35,477 bases of DNA from an uncultured Verrucomicrobiales bacterium (GCA_937916505.1 CALFSW010000200.1:1-35477), one strand, 5' to 3'; shown: positions 1-9,091, numbered from the stretch's first letter. The notes: generated by a model not told the origin, from the sequence alone. Program-made: numbers and translations.

Positions 1-324
1 GTTAGAAAACCTCATCCAGCTGCCACTGTTTTAACGATCCCAGGGACATCCCCGGATTCATTGTCATTTGCGTTTGGGCAGCTTTCAGTCGCAGTATTCC
101 CTAGGATGCCAGTGAAAGTAGGCTGAGGGAGAGCGCTGTGCCAAACTGTATGGGCTCCAGCACTACCGCGACTTTGATGCAGTGACTTCATCTCGCTATG
201 CTTCAGCGGATGGATGTTCCGGTAGGGAAATTCTCCGAAAAAAGTAACCGCTCTGAGCGGGCTTGCTTAAGCGGGGGAATCTCCTAAGGTGGAACTGGCG
301 CCATGTCGAATCTAGGAGTTTGTA
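1..324. other. No gene recognised
   Basis: No open frame here has a recognisable product. One plus-strand stretch near 139-240 can be read without a stop but resembles nothing I know. The segment may hold the upstream region of the small cytochrome-like gene at 325, but no convincing promoter was seen. Confidence 0.4.
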
Positions 325-690
325 ATGAAGCAGATCGTTTCCATCGCACTCAATATCCCGTTCTTGACGGCTCCGGGAGTTTTTGCGGCTGCTCTTGATG
401 AGAAAGCGAGTGAGATATTGGAATATTATTGTTTCGACTGCCACGATGCAGCTTCACAGAAAGGAAATTTGAATATGGAGGAGCTCCTCAAGAAGGACAG
501 CTTCGACGGGGCCTTGATTTTCGAAAATCTACTTACTGGGAAAATGCCTCCCGCTGACAAAGATCAACCGGAGGCGGAGGAGAAACGGGCGGTGTCGGAA
601 TGGTTGATCAAACGGCAGAAGGAGAGACCACCAAAGTCCTCGTCTACGCATACCGCTGACGACGGACTGAAACCTTCCACACGCCCCTAA
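325..690 (+). CDS. Short PSCyt1-type cytochrome c domain protein, probably truncated
   Basis: The 121-residue product starts with a short hydrophobic stretch ending in VFAAA, which could be a signal peptide. It is followed by a planctomycete-type cytochrome c domain with a CFDCH heme motif at residues 36-40 and a KMPP segment near residue 74, where a distal Met ligand is expected. In Planctomycetes and Verrucomicrobiota this domain normally starts proteins of 700 residues or more with DUF1587/DUF1592-type domains; here the reading frame ends in a low-complexity tail right after the domain. It is either a remnant of such a protein or a small standalone periplasmic cytochrome. The stop overlaps the 3' end of the convergent large gene by 4 bp. 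The domain is clear, the status as an intact gene is not. Confidence 0.6.
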   Translation: MKQIVSIALNIPFLTAPGVFAAALDEKASEILEYYCFDCHDAASQKGNLNMEELLKKDSFDGALIFENLLTGKMPPADKDQPEAEEKRAVSEWLIKRQKERPPKSSSTHTADDGLKPSTRP

Positions 691-3600
691 AGAGACTTCG
701 GCCTCGCCGCGACCCGCGCGAATCTTCGTATAGGCACTCCTGCCTCCGGAGCAGGGATTCGCACGGTAATCGTGGTGATTTCGCCATCACTTTCGGATCC
801 GATGTGCTCGGTTGTCGCATCCGTCCAGGAGCGCAGATCGCTCGACTTCTCGACGATGAACTCGAGATCGAGCGCGGGATTGCGAAAGCGATAAGTGAAC
901 TCGAGCGATACTCCGTTGAAAGCGATGCTCGTGAGGGCCTCGGCGACACCGCCGGTTGCACGCGGATCGGTCCCGAACGCGTAATGATAGAAATTCGAAT
1001 ACCCATCGACGTTGGCATCGACATCGGGTCCCGAGATCAGCGGGTCACCAATTTCGGCCTCCGTGAAATGCTGATTCAGCCAGCCTGCATACTGTTGGAG
1101 GATCACCGCGCTGTTCTGCGCACCGGGACTGCCATCGGCATCTCCGCCGATTCCCCAACCAAGAGCACCATCCCAATCGTTCCAATGGGCTGTTTCATCA
1201 TCCACCACCAAGGCATACCCACTGCCGTCGGTGGCGGGAAACCAGCGGTCGTTGTAGGTGAATTTCAAGATGTTCTCCCCAACCGCATCGTAGAGTTGCA
1301 CCGTCTCTCCGTCGTTGCTGAGGCGCCCGGTATATTGACCGGCGACGAGGGCGGGCGAAACACCGGGGTAGCGCAGCGCGAAGGCCGCGGCATCCGACAC
1401 CACCAAAAGATGTGCCCCGGAGGCGAGGAAGGTGCTGGCGGGAAAGACAAAGTCGATGCCGTCCACGAAGCGGGCCCCGCTCAGGTCGATGGTGGCTGGG
1501 CCGATGTTCTTCAGTTCGACAAACTCAAAGAAGTCGTCGTTGCCAAAGCCGGCGGCGATTTCAGCCGCGCTCGGGTCGGTGGGATGATAGTTGAGTTCGG
1601 TGATGCGGAGGGATTGTTGCAAGTCAGTCGGTGAGCCGCCATAGCTGGCTGTGGTCACGATGTTTCCGTTTTTGTTACGGATGGTGATTGCTTCGCCGCG
1701 TGCGGAGAGCTGGCCTTGGTAGCGTCCCTGCACGAAGTTCTCCTCGTCGCCGGTCGGGCCTGTGGCGCGGGCGCGGAAGGCATTGACGTCCGGAGACAGG
1801 TAGAGCGGCAGCCCTGTCGCCGCAGCAGGGATGACCGTGCCCGGCTTGAAGGTGTGTTCGATGGCTCCCTCGACGGTCCAACCGGACACATCGACCGCAA
1901 AGCTGTTCGGGTTGGTGATCTCGACATACTCCTCGTTCTGGTCGCCGGAGGCCGGGTTGAACTCGAGCGAGCCGATCGTGAGCTGCAGGCCGCCCGGTTG
2001 GGCGCTCGGGATCCCGACCGAGTCAGCCGACGCTGGTTGTGGCGCCTCGACCAATTCCGGTAAGATCAGCATGTCGGAGTTCAGCGCCGAGGAGTTCAAG
2101 GCATGGATCGCCAACACGTTCTCTCCCTGCACGAGAGCCCCCGAGAATGCGCTCACGTCGATGTCTTCGAACACCAGTGCCTGTGCATCCGGGTGGCTCG
2201 TTGCCTCGTGGTCGAAACCAACCAAAGTCCCCGCCGTCCCTCCGGCATTGCGCCGCGCGACCTCGGTGCCATTGAGATAGGCGACGAATCCGTCGTCATA
2301 CTTCATCCGCAGTTGCAGTGCATCGACGGTGGCAAGGTCAACAATGTCGAAGGGAATGCGCAAAAAGATCGAGGTCGATGAGGGATGAGTGTCCGCCGGA
2401 CGGATTGCCGTTTCGATGAGCGAATCGTAGGTGGATGGGCTCGTTTCGAAACCGAACGCGGTCGCGCCAGAAGGCCAGTCGGCATCCCCGAAATCCTTCG
2501 CCGTCCAGCTCAGGCCGAGGCCGTCGTCCGCCGGGACGAAGTAGCGCGCGACCGCTGCGCCGGGCACACCCGAAACCAGCGTCGACGCTATCCCATCGCC
2601 GGCGGAGCCCAGCCCGTGTTGTTCGTAGAGATAGGCACGACGCTCATCGAGGTAGTTGGTCTTGAGCAACGTGACGGCGGTGGGAAAGTCGCGGACTCCG
2701 CCGTAAATGGCGCCCCACTCCGCGAGATCCAAGGCCGCGTCGGGCGCGATCGCGGCGGCCAGTTCGTCGATCCTCGTTTCAAAAAGGAGCTCTCCGGTCG
2801 GCGTGCCCAGTGGCTGGAGTTGTTCGTCCATCAAGGTCCGCAATCGTCGCAGGTACATCTCGCGGGTGCGTGGATTGGTGACGAGAATGTCGATCATCAG
2901 GTTGGCCACGCCGCAGCAAGCGTGTGCCGCGGCGCCTTGGAACGGGTGGGCGCGACGGCGCGTTGCGGGAATTCCTGATTCGAATGAAAACCCGTCGCCG
3001 CTGATCTCGTCGTCGTAAAAACGGTTTCCAAAAGTGAGATCCTTGTCCCACGGGATCTGCGACCACTCGCCGGAACCGTTGGTGTCGCGATAGACATAGA
3101 AATTCTTCGCCCAGCGGTCGAAGTCCTGGGAAATGATCCCGGCAGTGGCGTAGTTGATCATCGCCGGAATGTCGACGTGGTCGAAGAGATACTCGGCGCG
3201 GTTGGGATTCGATGGGCTGACGCCGCTGACCAGAGCCTGCAGGTCGGAGTTGTTCTCGTGCTGCCGCGTTTTCTTTTCCACCCCGGAACTCGACGAGGTG
3301 ACGCCGTTGAACATCTTGTAGAGCGCGCCCTCCGGATCGAGTCCGCGTCGATCCAGCAAATCGTCATCCACCTGTTCCACAAAGCTGGCTACGCTGAAGA
3401 ACGCGCCGTTTTGCTCGACTCGCCAGGTGTCGGCGTGACTGGCGGCAACACCCGCCGCGGTGTAGGATTCGTAGGAGAGCTGCGGACGAATGTAGGCCTT
3501 GTCCTGGAAGGTCGAGTTGACATTGATCTCGCTCACGCGCGGGGCAGCGGGGTCGAAGCGGAAATGATGGCCGCTGTTGAAATCAAATTTGTAGGATTTC

Positions 3601-5750
3601 TTCGCCACGCCTGCCGAGCTGGCCCCTCGCCTGCGGGTAAAGACGTTGTCGTAGAACTGTCCGTCGAAGGAGACCGACGAGCGGGTTCCGCTGCCCGTGT
3701 TCGCCGCTCCTGGCGAGGCGACAAACCAGAACAAGGTCGGCAGCGCCGACACCACCGCAGGGTCGTCGACCATCGTGCCAAAATACTCGGGTGAGTTGGC
3801 GGAATCGAGGAAGGCCGGTTCACGGCGAGAGACACTGGCGCTGTCCTCGGCGGTGATATACCAGCGGACCATCTCGCCGGGCAACGAGGCCGCGTGCGGA
3901 ATGGTGGCGCTGAACTGCCGATTGCCCAGATCGTTCATCGGCACCGCCTGCTCCGCCCCGAACATCACCCGGTAGTGAAGGGTGACCGTGGCGACCGGAT
4001 TCGCAAGGGCATCGACTTGCGCGAAAATCACAAGGTCATCGCTGTCACCCGGGTTGGGCTGGGGGCTGTCGGTGACCTTGCTGATGAGCGGCCCCAGCGT
4101 CGAGGGGGTGGCGGGGTTCGCCGTCCCGGGAGTGGGGGAGGTGAAGAACCCGATCGTCACCAGGTTACGGGCCAGTCCGTAGGAAATATTGGTCACCTGC
4201 GGAGGGAATTCCGGGGCGAAGGAACGGACCACCGTCAGGCCATCGGGTTGGACGAGACCAAGAAACTCGCCTCCGGCGGAAAGCGAGAAGTTGGTATGAA
4301 GGAAGCCCCCCGCATCGATGTAGTCGTCCTCGTTCTGGTTCGAGGCAAAGACAAGGAGGTATCCGCCCGCCGGAACGACCACGGAGGGAAACTGCCACTT
4401 GTCGAGATTGTCGGAGCGGTCGGTGAGATGCCAGCCGCCGAGGTTCACCGCAGCGGCGCCGAAGTTGTGAATCTCGATCCAGTCGGACGAATTCCCGTCG
4501 CCGTCGTTGAGAGTCGTGTCATTGCTGGCCATGAACTCCGAGATGATCAGCGTGGATGGCAATTCGACGACCTCGATGTTGAGCAGAAAGATCGAATCCG
4601 GTTCGCCGAGAAAGCTGGCCGTGATGGTGTAATCAGCCGCCGCAGTGACGGAACTCGGCATGCCGGTGATGACCCCGGTGAGCGGATCAAGCAGCAGGCC
4701 GGTCGGCAAGGGCGGGGAAACCGCATAGCTGTCCGGCGTCCCGCCAAGCCCCTGGGGCGTGTTCGGCGTAATCGACACTCCCGCGAAGTAACTCGCGGGA
4801 CTGGTCGAGTAGCCGGTCAGAGTTGAACTGGCGAGCACGGTGAGATCGAGCATCACCGCTTGATTCTGACCCACGGGGAATGAAGCGGTGACGGTGTAAT
4901 CGGTGCCTGGTGAGGCCGCATTCGGCGTGCCGGTGATGATACCGGTTGTGGGGTTCAGTGTGAGGCCTGCGGGCAGCGGTGGCGCGATGGTGAAGCCGTC
5001 GGCCACACTGCCGACGTCGTTTAAAGGCTCATTGGCCGCGATCGCATGGCCGGCCACGTAGACCGCGGGGTTGATGGTGTAGCCCTCGAAGATCGGAGTG
5101 GCGACCGAGAGCTGCAGATCGTCGATCGCGCCGCCGAAGCGGCCGGAGTTGAACGCCGAGGGGCCGATGCGGAACTTGATGTCGCCGCTGCCGTCGCCAG
5201 TGTAGCTGAAGCTGCCGAGGCTGAGACCGAGGTTCCCGGGGGTTCCGACAAAGGCACCCGGCTGGTGGACGAAGTTGTGCAAGACGGTGTTATCCGAAGC
5301 GCGCAGGACCTCGATTCTTATGCCGTCCCCGGCACCGGTCTTTTGCGATGGGGCCTCATAAACCGTCGGCGCGGCCAGGAAGTCGACGAGGTAGCCCGTG
5401 CCGGAATCGTTCGATCCAGTGATGCCCGCCTGTTGTGTGATGACGTTGTCCTGCCAAAGCATCACCGCGAAGTTGCGCGCGTTGCCCGGGCCGGCTGCGC
5501 TCCAGAGGTTGGCACTGTCGACGATGTGAACCGTGCCGGCACCCGACTTACTCCAACCGGTGAGACCACCACTGTGGGCGAGATCCAATCCCGTGCCGAC
5601 CTGGCCGGAGGGGCCGCCGTTGAAGTTCCCCGCCGGGGCGGTGAAGCTCTCGAAGTCTTCGCTATAGATTTGCGCGCCTACCGAAGCGCAGAGCGCCCAG
5701 CATATTCCGGTTATGAGGAAGGAGGGAAGATTCAGTGAATTTGGAAGCAT
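687..5750 (-). CDS. Giant exported multidomain protein with beta domain, putative Ig domains, lamin-tail domains and CotH domain
   Basis: The 1687-residue product begins with a signal peptide (about residues 1-26, cleaved after SVGA). Then follow, approximately: the local beta domain also found in the two genes upstream (27-220); two He_PIG-type Ig modules with the LPAGL..LNPTTGIITGTP pattern (225-397); a lamin-tail domain starting ISEFMASN (398-510); an Ig/Fn3-like module (555-665); a CotH-kinase-like region (670-1100) with VDDDLLDRRGL and PWDKDLTFG; a jelly-roll-like domain (1105-1290) with GFVAYLNGTEVARR; two more lamin-tail domains (1300-1545); and a C-terminal module with EFTYRFRNPALDLEFIVEKS and SSDLRSW typical of exported verrucomicrobial proteins. 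CotH-family proteins are atypical kinases first known from spore coats; in PVC bacteria they occur joined to lamin-tail domains, role unknown. It is probably secreted or surface bound. No PEP-CTERM motif is seen at its end. Confidence 0.85.
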   Translation of the reverse strand: MLPNSLNLPSFLITGICWALCASVGAQIYSEDFESFTAPAGNFNGGPSGQVGTGLDLAHSGGLTGWSKSGAGTVHIVDSANLWSAAGPGNARNFAVMLWQDNVITQQAGITGSNDSGTGYLVDFLAAPTVYEAPSQKTGAGDGIRIEVLRASDNTVLHNFVHQPGAFVGTPGNLGLSLGSFSYTGDGSGDIKFRIGPSAFNSGRFGGAIDDLQLSVATPIFEGYTINPAVYVAGHAIAANEPLNDVGSVADGFTIAPPLPAGLTLNPTTGIITGTPNAASPGTDYTVTASFPVGQNQAVMLDLTVLASSTLTGYSTSPASYFAGVSITPNTPQGLGGTPDSYAVSPPLPTGLLLDPLTGVITGMPSSVTAAADYTITASFLGEPDSIFLLNIEVVELPSTLIISEFMASNDTTLNDGDGNSSDWIEIHNFGAAAVNLGGWHLTDRSDNLDKWQFPSVVVPAGGYLLVFASNQNEDDYIDAGGFLHTNFSLSAGGEFLGLVQPDGLTVVRSFAPEFPPQVTNISYGLARNLVTIGFFTSPTPGTANPATPSTLGPLISKVTDSPQPNPGDSDDLVIFAQVDALANPVATVTLHYRVMFGAEQAVPMNDLGNRQFSATIPHAASLPGEMVRWYITAEDSASVSRREPAFLDSANSPEYFGTMVDDPAVVSALPTLFWFVASPGAANTGSGTRSSVSFDGQFYDNVFTRRRGASSAGVAKKSYKFDFNSGHHFRFDPAAPRVSEINVNSTFQDKAYIRPQLSYESYTAAGVAASHADTWRVEQNGAFFSVASFVEQVDDDLLDRRGLDPEGALYKMFNGVTSSSSGVEKKTRQHENNSDLQALVSGVSPSNPNRAEYLFDHVDIPAMINYATAGIISQDFDRWAKNFYVYRDTNGSGEWSQIPWDKDLTFGNRFYDDEISGDGFSFESGIPATRRRAHPFQGAAAHACCGVANLMIDILVTNPRTREMYLRRLRTLMDEQLQPLGTPTGELLFETRIDELAAAIAPDAALDLAEWGAIYGGVRDFPTAVTLLKTNYLDERRAYLYEQHGLGSAGDGIASTLVSGVPGAAVARYFVPADDGLGLSWTAKDFGDADWPSGATAFGFETSPSTYDSLIETAIRPADTHPSSTSIFLRIPFDIVDLATVDALQLRMKYDDGFVAYLNGTEVARRNAGGTAGTLVGFDHEATSHPDAQALVFEDIDVSAFSGALVQGENVLAIHALNSSALNSDMLILPELVEAPQPASADSVGIPSAQPGGLQLTIGSLEFNPASGDQNEEYVEITNPNSFAVDVSGWTVEGAIEHTFKPGTVIPAAATGLPLYLSPDVNAFRARATGPTGDEENFVQGRYQGQLSARGEAITIRNKNGNIVTTASYGGSPTDLQQSLRITELNYHPTDPSAAEIAAGFGNDDFFEFVELKNIGPATIDLSGARFVDGIDFVFPASTFLASGAHLLVVSDAAAFALRYPGVSPALVAGQYTGRLSNDGETVQLYDAVGENILKFTYNDRWFPATDGSGYALVVDDETAHWNDWDGALGWGIGGDADGSPGAQNSAVILQQYAGWLNQHFTEAEIGDPLISGPDVDANVDGYSNFYHYAFGTDPRATGGVAEALTSIAFNGVSLEFTYRFRNPALDLEFIVEKSSDLRSWTDATTEHIGSESDGEITTITVRIPAPEAGVPIRRFARVAARPKSL

Positions 5751-5860
5751 TTGGGTGTGGTGGAAAGTCGCGCGAGTTTGTCGGATTAGAAGTCATCTCA
5801 TAAAAACTGGATGGCGCTGCTCCAGTGGTTTTCTCATTGTAGCGAGGCACGAGGAAGGAG

Positions 5861-5874
5861 CTGGTGGACACCAG
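5861..5874. promoter_or_regulatory. Perfect palindrome, possible GntR-type operator
   Basis: CTGGTG-GA-CACCAG lies 111 bp upstream of the start of the giant minus-strand gene. The TGGT..ACCA half sites resemble the general FadR/GntR operator pattern, and such a regulator is encoded at 9092. The spacer differs by one base from the FadR form, so this is only a candidate. Confidence 0.25.
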
Positions 5875-6002
5875 TGACTGACGAGAAACGCTGCTACAGA
5901 GAGAAAAACGCGGAGTATTTGTTCAAGCGGCGAAGCTGCTCTTCAAGTGAACGAGGAGGATTTTTAAAAGAACAGGGCGATGCAGGATTTATGAGATGGC
6001 TT

Positions 6003-8021
6003 CTAGGGTCTTCGCACCTGATAGTAGTATTGGAGATTGGCCGGGGCGAAGACCGAATCGGTGAACTGCGTGCTGTTCCCCGTTCCTACCACACTGTCGT
6101 CCAAGTCTTGCCAACTCTGGAGATCGGGCGAACCCCAGACTTCGTAGATGACCCCGTCGACCGAATCGAAGGTGATGGTGGCGGCGAGCGTCTGCGGATC
6201 GCGGACGATGTCGGTGATCTGAAACGCGGCGCCGGGTCCGGCGACCGAGAGCGACAGGTCGTCGATGGTTCCCTGGAAGCGCACCTGGTCGGCGTTCCCT
6301 GGGCCGATGCGGAACAGGATGTCGCCGCTGCCGTCGCCGGTGTAGGTGAAGTTGACCGGAAGAAGACCGAGGTCACCCTCGCCGACCGGTAGGGCCGGCG
6401 TGTGGTTGAAGGTGTGTAGCACCGCGCTATCCGAGGCGCGCAGCACCTCGATGAGCAGATTGTCCGTCGTGCCGTCGTTGACTTGGCCAGCCACCTCATA
6501 GACCGCTCCCGCGGCGAGGAAGTCGATGCGGTAGGGTGTGCCGGCGTCGTTCGATCCCGCGATTCCCTCCCACTGAGTAATGGCGTTGTCCTGCCAGATC
6601 ATGACTGCCCAGTTGGGCGGGTTGGTGGAGACCACCCCGCCTGTCCAGATGTTGTGGGTGTCGACCGCGTGGATCACGCCGCCCCCCGTCCCGCTCCATC
6701 CAGTCAGGCTGGCGCCGAAGACAAGATCGTGAGTCGTCGTGACCTGCCCTGTGGGAGCGCCATTGAAGTTCCCCGGCGGGGCGGTGAGAGTCTCGAAGCC
6801 CTCGAAGTAGAGGGCGTTCGGATTGGGGGGAGTCTGCACAATGGCGAGCGCGTTCGCAGTGCTGGTGCTGGTACCACGAGTCGCCGTCAGGGTGTAGATT
6901 GTACTCTCGGTCGGGTTGACGATGATGCTCCCGGCACCTGTGTCCCCCGACACGTCAATGTCGCCCGGTGTAATCGTCAAGGTGGTCACCGGCAGCTCGA
7001 CCTGCCACGATAGGGTAACTTCCTCTCCGGGGGTGACTGGCGAGGGCGAAGCGGCGAAAGAGGTGATTTCCGGGGCGGGCAGGGTCACGGTCACTTTTCG
7101 CGTGACGGTGTCACCGCCCTTCATCGCAGTGAGGGTGTATTGGGTAGTGCCGTTTGGACCGGGATCGAGGTCGTGGGTTCCGACCCCCGCACCGTCGGTG
7201 TCATCCAAGACATTGATATCGCCGGGAGTGATCACCAGCGAGTCCAGCGGCAGGCCAGTGACCAGCCAATCGAATGCCACCGCCTCGCCGGCATCACCGA
7301 GCGCGTCGGGAGTTGCCGTGAATGTCGTGACTCCTGGCGCGCCTGGCGCGCCGATCGAGAGCGTCAGATCGTCGATCGTGCCTTGGAACCGTGTCACGGT
7401 ATCGTTGACCCCAGTAATTCGGAACACGATGTCTCCGGTGCCGTCGCCAGTGTAGTTGAAGCTGTAGGGCGTGAGACCGAGATTCCCTACGCCGACGGGC
7501 TGCGCCACGATCTGGTCGAAGGTATGTAGCACGGCGCTGTCCGAGGCGCGCAGCACCTGGATCCGGAGAGCGTCGGTGGTGCCGTCGTTGCCCTGGGCCG
7601 CTGCGTGGTAGACGCCGCCGGCACCGAGAAAGTCGATGATGTACGGAGTGCCGCTGGTGTTCGAACCGGCGATGGGGGCCGCCAGAGTGATTTCATTTAT
7701 GATATTCGTACCTACTCCGTTTCCTCCCCAGATCAGGACCCCCCAGTTTTGCGGGTTGGCCGTAACGGTTGAGGGGTCAGTCCAAACATTTGCGGTATCG
7801 ACTGCGTGGACCGTGCCAGCTCCCGCCTTGCTCCACCCAGTCAGGTTGCCGCTGTGCCCCATATCGTGGGTCGTAATGTACTGGCCCTGGGCTCCGCCTT
7901 GATTTCCGTTCAAGACGCCAGTGAAGCTGTTAAAGTCTTCCGTGAATATCTGCGCTGCCGCCGAGCCGCCGAGCAGCATGCAGATGCCGGAGATTGCCGT
8001 AAATCGTGGTTGGGAATTCAT
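6003..8021 (-). CDS. Exported protein with two copies of the local beta domain and two Ig-like modules
   Basis: The product has 672 residues with a signal peptide ending GGSAAA (about residues 1-23). Domain copy one spans about 24-230 and starts IFTEDFNSF; copy two spans about 405-605 and starts YFEGFETL. Each copy carries GW..AG/TGGG..HAVD..N.W, IDFL.AG.VY, the exact string VLRASDSAVLHTF, and YTGDG(S/T)GDI(V/L)FRI followed by RFQGTIDDL.LS. Between them lie two similar modules, each with ITPGDI, that look like bacterial Ig-type folds. The last 65 residues form a small module with YEVWGSPDLQSWQDL, related to the end of the giant protein. There is no PEP-CTERM tail, although a gene upstream has one. 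The fold suggests glycan or surface binding, but no function is recognised. Confidence 0.8.
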   Translation of the reverse strand: MNSQPRFTAISGICMLLGGSAAAQIFTEDFNSFTGVLNGNQGGAQGQYITTHDMGHSGNLTGWSKAGAGTVHAVDTANVWTDPSTVTANPQNWGVLIWGGNGVGTNIINEITLAAPIAGSNTSGTPYIIDFLGAGGVYHAAAQGNDGTTDALRIQVLRASDSAVLHTFDQIVAQPVGVGNLGLTPYSFNYTGDGTGDIVFRITGVNDTVTRFQGTIDDLTLSIGAPGAPGVTTFTATPDALGDAGEAVAFDWLVTGLPLDSLVITPGDINVLDDTDGAGVGTHDLDPGPNGTTQYTLTAMKGGDTVTRKVTVTLPAPEITSFAASPSPVTPGEEVTLSWQVELPVTTLTITPGDIDVSGDTGAGSIIVNPTESTIYTLTATRGTSTSTANALAIVQTPPNPNALYFEGFETLTAPPGNFNGAPTGQVTTTHDLVFGASLTGWSGTGGGVIHAVDTHNIWTGGVVSTNPPNWAVMIWQDNAITQWEGIAGSNDAGTPYRIDFLAAGAVYEVAGQVNDGTTDNLLIEVLRASDSAVLHTFNHTPALPVGEGDLGLLPVNFTYTGDGSGDILFRIGPGNADQVRFQGTIDDLSLSVAGPGAAFQITDIVRDPQTLAATITFDSVDGVIYEVWGSPDLQSWQDLDDSVVGTGNSTQFTDSVFAPANLQYYYQVRRP
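7365..7946. repeat. Direct repeat copy A (582 bp)
   Basis: This stretch inside the two-domain gene matches 8138-8719 at a constant offset of 773 bp, without gaps at either end, and with only scattered substitutions. It covers most of one beta domain. The near identity at DNA level, well above what the other domain copies show, points to recent duplication or gene conversion. Confidence 0.9.
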
Positions 8022-8047
8022 TGGATGAGAAGGTTTGGGCGGGCGGT

Positions 8048-8809
8048 TCAGGCACTCCGCTTCCTGCGCAGCACGAGGCCGATGCCCGCCAAGCCGAACA
8101 GAGCCGTGGAGCTGGGCTCCGGGACACTGGTGAGTGACAGATCGTCGATCGTGCCTTGGAACCGGGACACGGTATCGTTGACCCCGGTAATTCGGAACGC
8201 GATGTCTCCCGTGCCGTCGCCGGTGTAGTTGAAGCTGTAGGGTGTAAGACCGAGATCCCCTACGCCGGTGGGCTGCGCCACGATCTGGTCGAAGGTATGC
8301 AGAACGGCGCTGTCCGAGGCGCGCAGCACCTGGATCCGGAGAGCGTCGGTGGTGCCGTCGTTGCCCTGGGCCGCTGCGTGGTAGACGCCGCCGGCACCGA
8401 GAAAGTCGATGATGTACGGAGTGCCGCTGGTGTTCGAACCGGCGATGGGGGCCGCCAGAGTGATTTCATTTATGATATTCGCACCTACTCCGTTTCCTCC
8501 CCAGATCATGACCCCCCAGTTGCGCGGATTGCTTGTAACGGTCGAGGGGTCAGTCCAAACATTTGCGGTATCGACTGCGTGGATCGTGCCAGCTCCCGCA
8601 TTGCTCCACCCAGTCACGTTGCCGCTGTGCGCCAAATCGTGGTTCGTGATGTGCTGGCCATCGTTTCCCCCTGCGTTTCCGTTCAAGACGCCCGTGAAGC
8701 TGTTAAAGTCTTCCGTGAAAATGGTCGTCGCACCGGCCGTGCCGCTGAAGCAGGTCAGGATTCCGGAGGCGTAGAGGGCGAGGTGTGTCTTAGTAGTTTG
8801 TGTTTTCAT
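8048..8809 (-). CDS. PEP-CTERM surface protein with one beta domain
   Basis: Reading from the ATG at 8809 gives about 253 residues with a typical signal peptide (MKTQTTKTHLALYASG, cleaved near GTAGA). An in-frame ATG at 8845 would add 12 polar residues; I prefer the inner start because it gives a compact n-region. The mature part is one copy of the local beta domain (IFTEDFNSF to RFQGTIDDLSL). The C-terminus is a clear PEP-CTERM signal: VPEPSSTALFGLAG, a hydrophobic helix and the basic tail LRRKRSA. Proteins of this kind are processed by an exosortase and placed at the cell surface or in extracellular matrix; no exosortase gene is in the window. The same strand continues into the two-domain gene 26 bp further on. 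Confidence 0.88.
   Translation of the reverse strand: MKTQTTKTHLALYASGILTCFSGTAGATTIFTEDFNSFTGVLNGNAGGNDGQHITNHDLAHSGNVTGWSNAGAGTIHAVDTANVWTDPSTVTSNPRNWGVMIWGGNGVGANIINEITLAAPIAGSNTSGTPYIIDFLGAGGVYHAAAQGNDGTTDALRIQVLRASDSAVLHTFDQIVAQPTGVGDLGLTPYSFNYTGDGTGDIAFRITGVNDTVSRFQGTIDDLSLTSVPEPSSTALFGLAGIGLVLRRKRSA
8138..8719. repeat. Direct repeat copy B (582 bp)
   Basis: Partner of 7365-7946, lying inside the PEP-CTERM gene. Homology ends near the signal-peptide junction on one side and at the start of the PEP-CTERM region on the other, so the duplicated unit is nearly the mature beta domain. Confidence 0.9.
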
Positions 8810-8869
8810 TGTGTTTTGTCTTTTGGTGTCGTTGTTTTTGTTCATCTATGAAGCAAACTGATTTATGCG

Positions 8870-8878
8870 TGATAATCA
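8870..8878. promoter_or_regulatory. 9-mer TGATAATCA, candidate operator half of a pair
   Basis: The word TGATAATCA lies just upstream of the PEP-CTERM gene, and its exact reverse complement lies at 9025-9033, upstream of the divergent regulator gene. A pair facing both divergent genes is a usual layout for a local regulator's sites. Evidence is positional only. Confidence 0.3.
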
Positions 8879-8892
8879 ATTTTCATTTCTAG

Positions 8893-8921
8893 TGAATACG
8901 GGATCTCGGGTAATGCGTCAA
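8893..8921 (-). promoter_or_regulatory. Possible sigma-70-type promoter for the minus-strand genes
   Basis: On the minus strand TTGACG (8921-8916) is followed after 17 bp by TATTCA (8898-8893). The spacing is ideal and the -35 box good, but the -10 box matches the consensus poorly. The TGATAATCA word lies about 15 bp further downstream, where a repressor could act. Confidence 0.25.
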
Positions 8922-9024
8922 CGTAAAAAGGCCTCATTGGGGAATTTCGTGTAAGAATAGGGCTTTTTAGGTAGTAATAGATGCCTTGACAGGCCTCCGC
9001 TCGCAGACCAAGGTGCTCATTATC

Positions 9025-9033
9025 TGATTATCA
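9025..9033. promoter_or_regulatory. 9-mer TGATTATCA, second member of operator-like pair
   Basis: Reverse complement of the word at 8870-8878. It lies 58 bp upstream of the GntR-type gene and directly beside the strong dyad at 9037-9063. Confidence 0.3.
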
Positions 9034-9036
9034 AAC

Positions 9037-9063
9037 ATCCGGAGGCGGCATCCGCTTCCGGAT
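9037..9063. promoter_or_regulatory. 27-bp dyad upstream of the regulator gene
   Basis: The arms ATCCGGAGGCGG and CCGCTTCCGGAT pair over 12 positions, one as a G-T wobble, around the 3-base centre CAT. As DNA it is a good operator for a dimeric FadR-type regulator; as RNA it would form a hairpin 28 bases before the start codon at 9092. Autoregulation by the downstream gene product is the simplest reading. Confidence 0.45.
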
Positions 9064-9091
9064 TGGAACCAAGCAGAAACCTCACCAAAAC

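Noticed and set aside
8986-8991. TTGACA as -35 box for the regulator gene
   Set aside because: No acceptable -10 hexamer lies 16-18 bp downstream (the bases at 9009-9014 are CAAGGT); the nearest AT-rich word is about 25 bp away.
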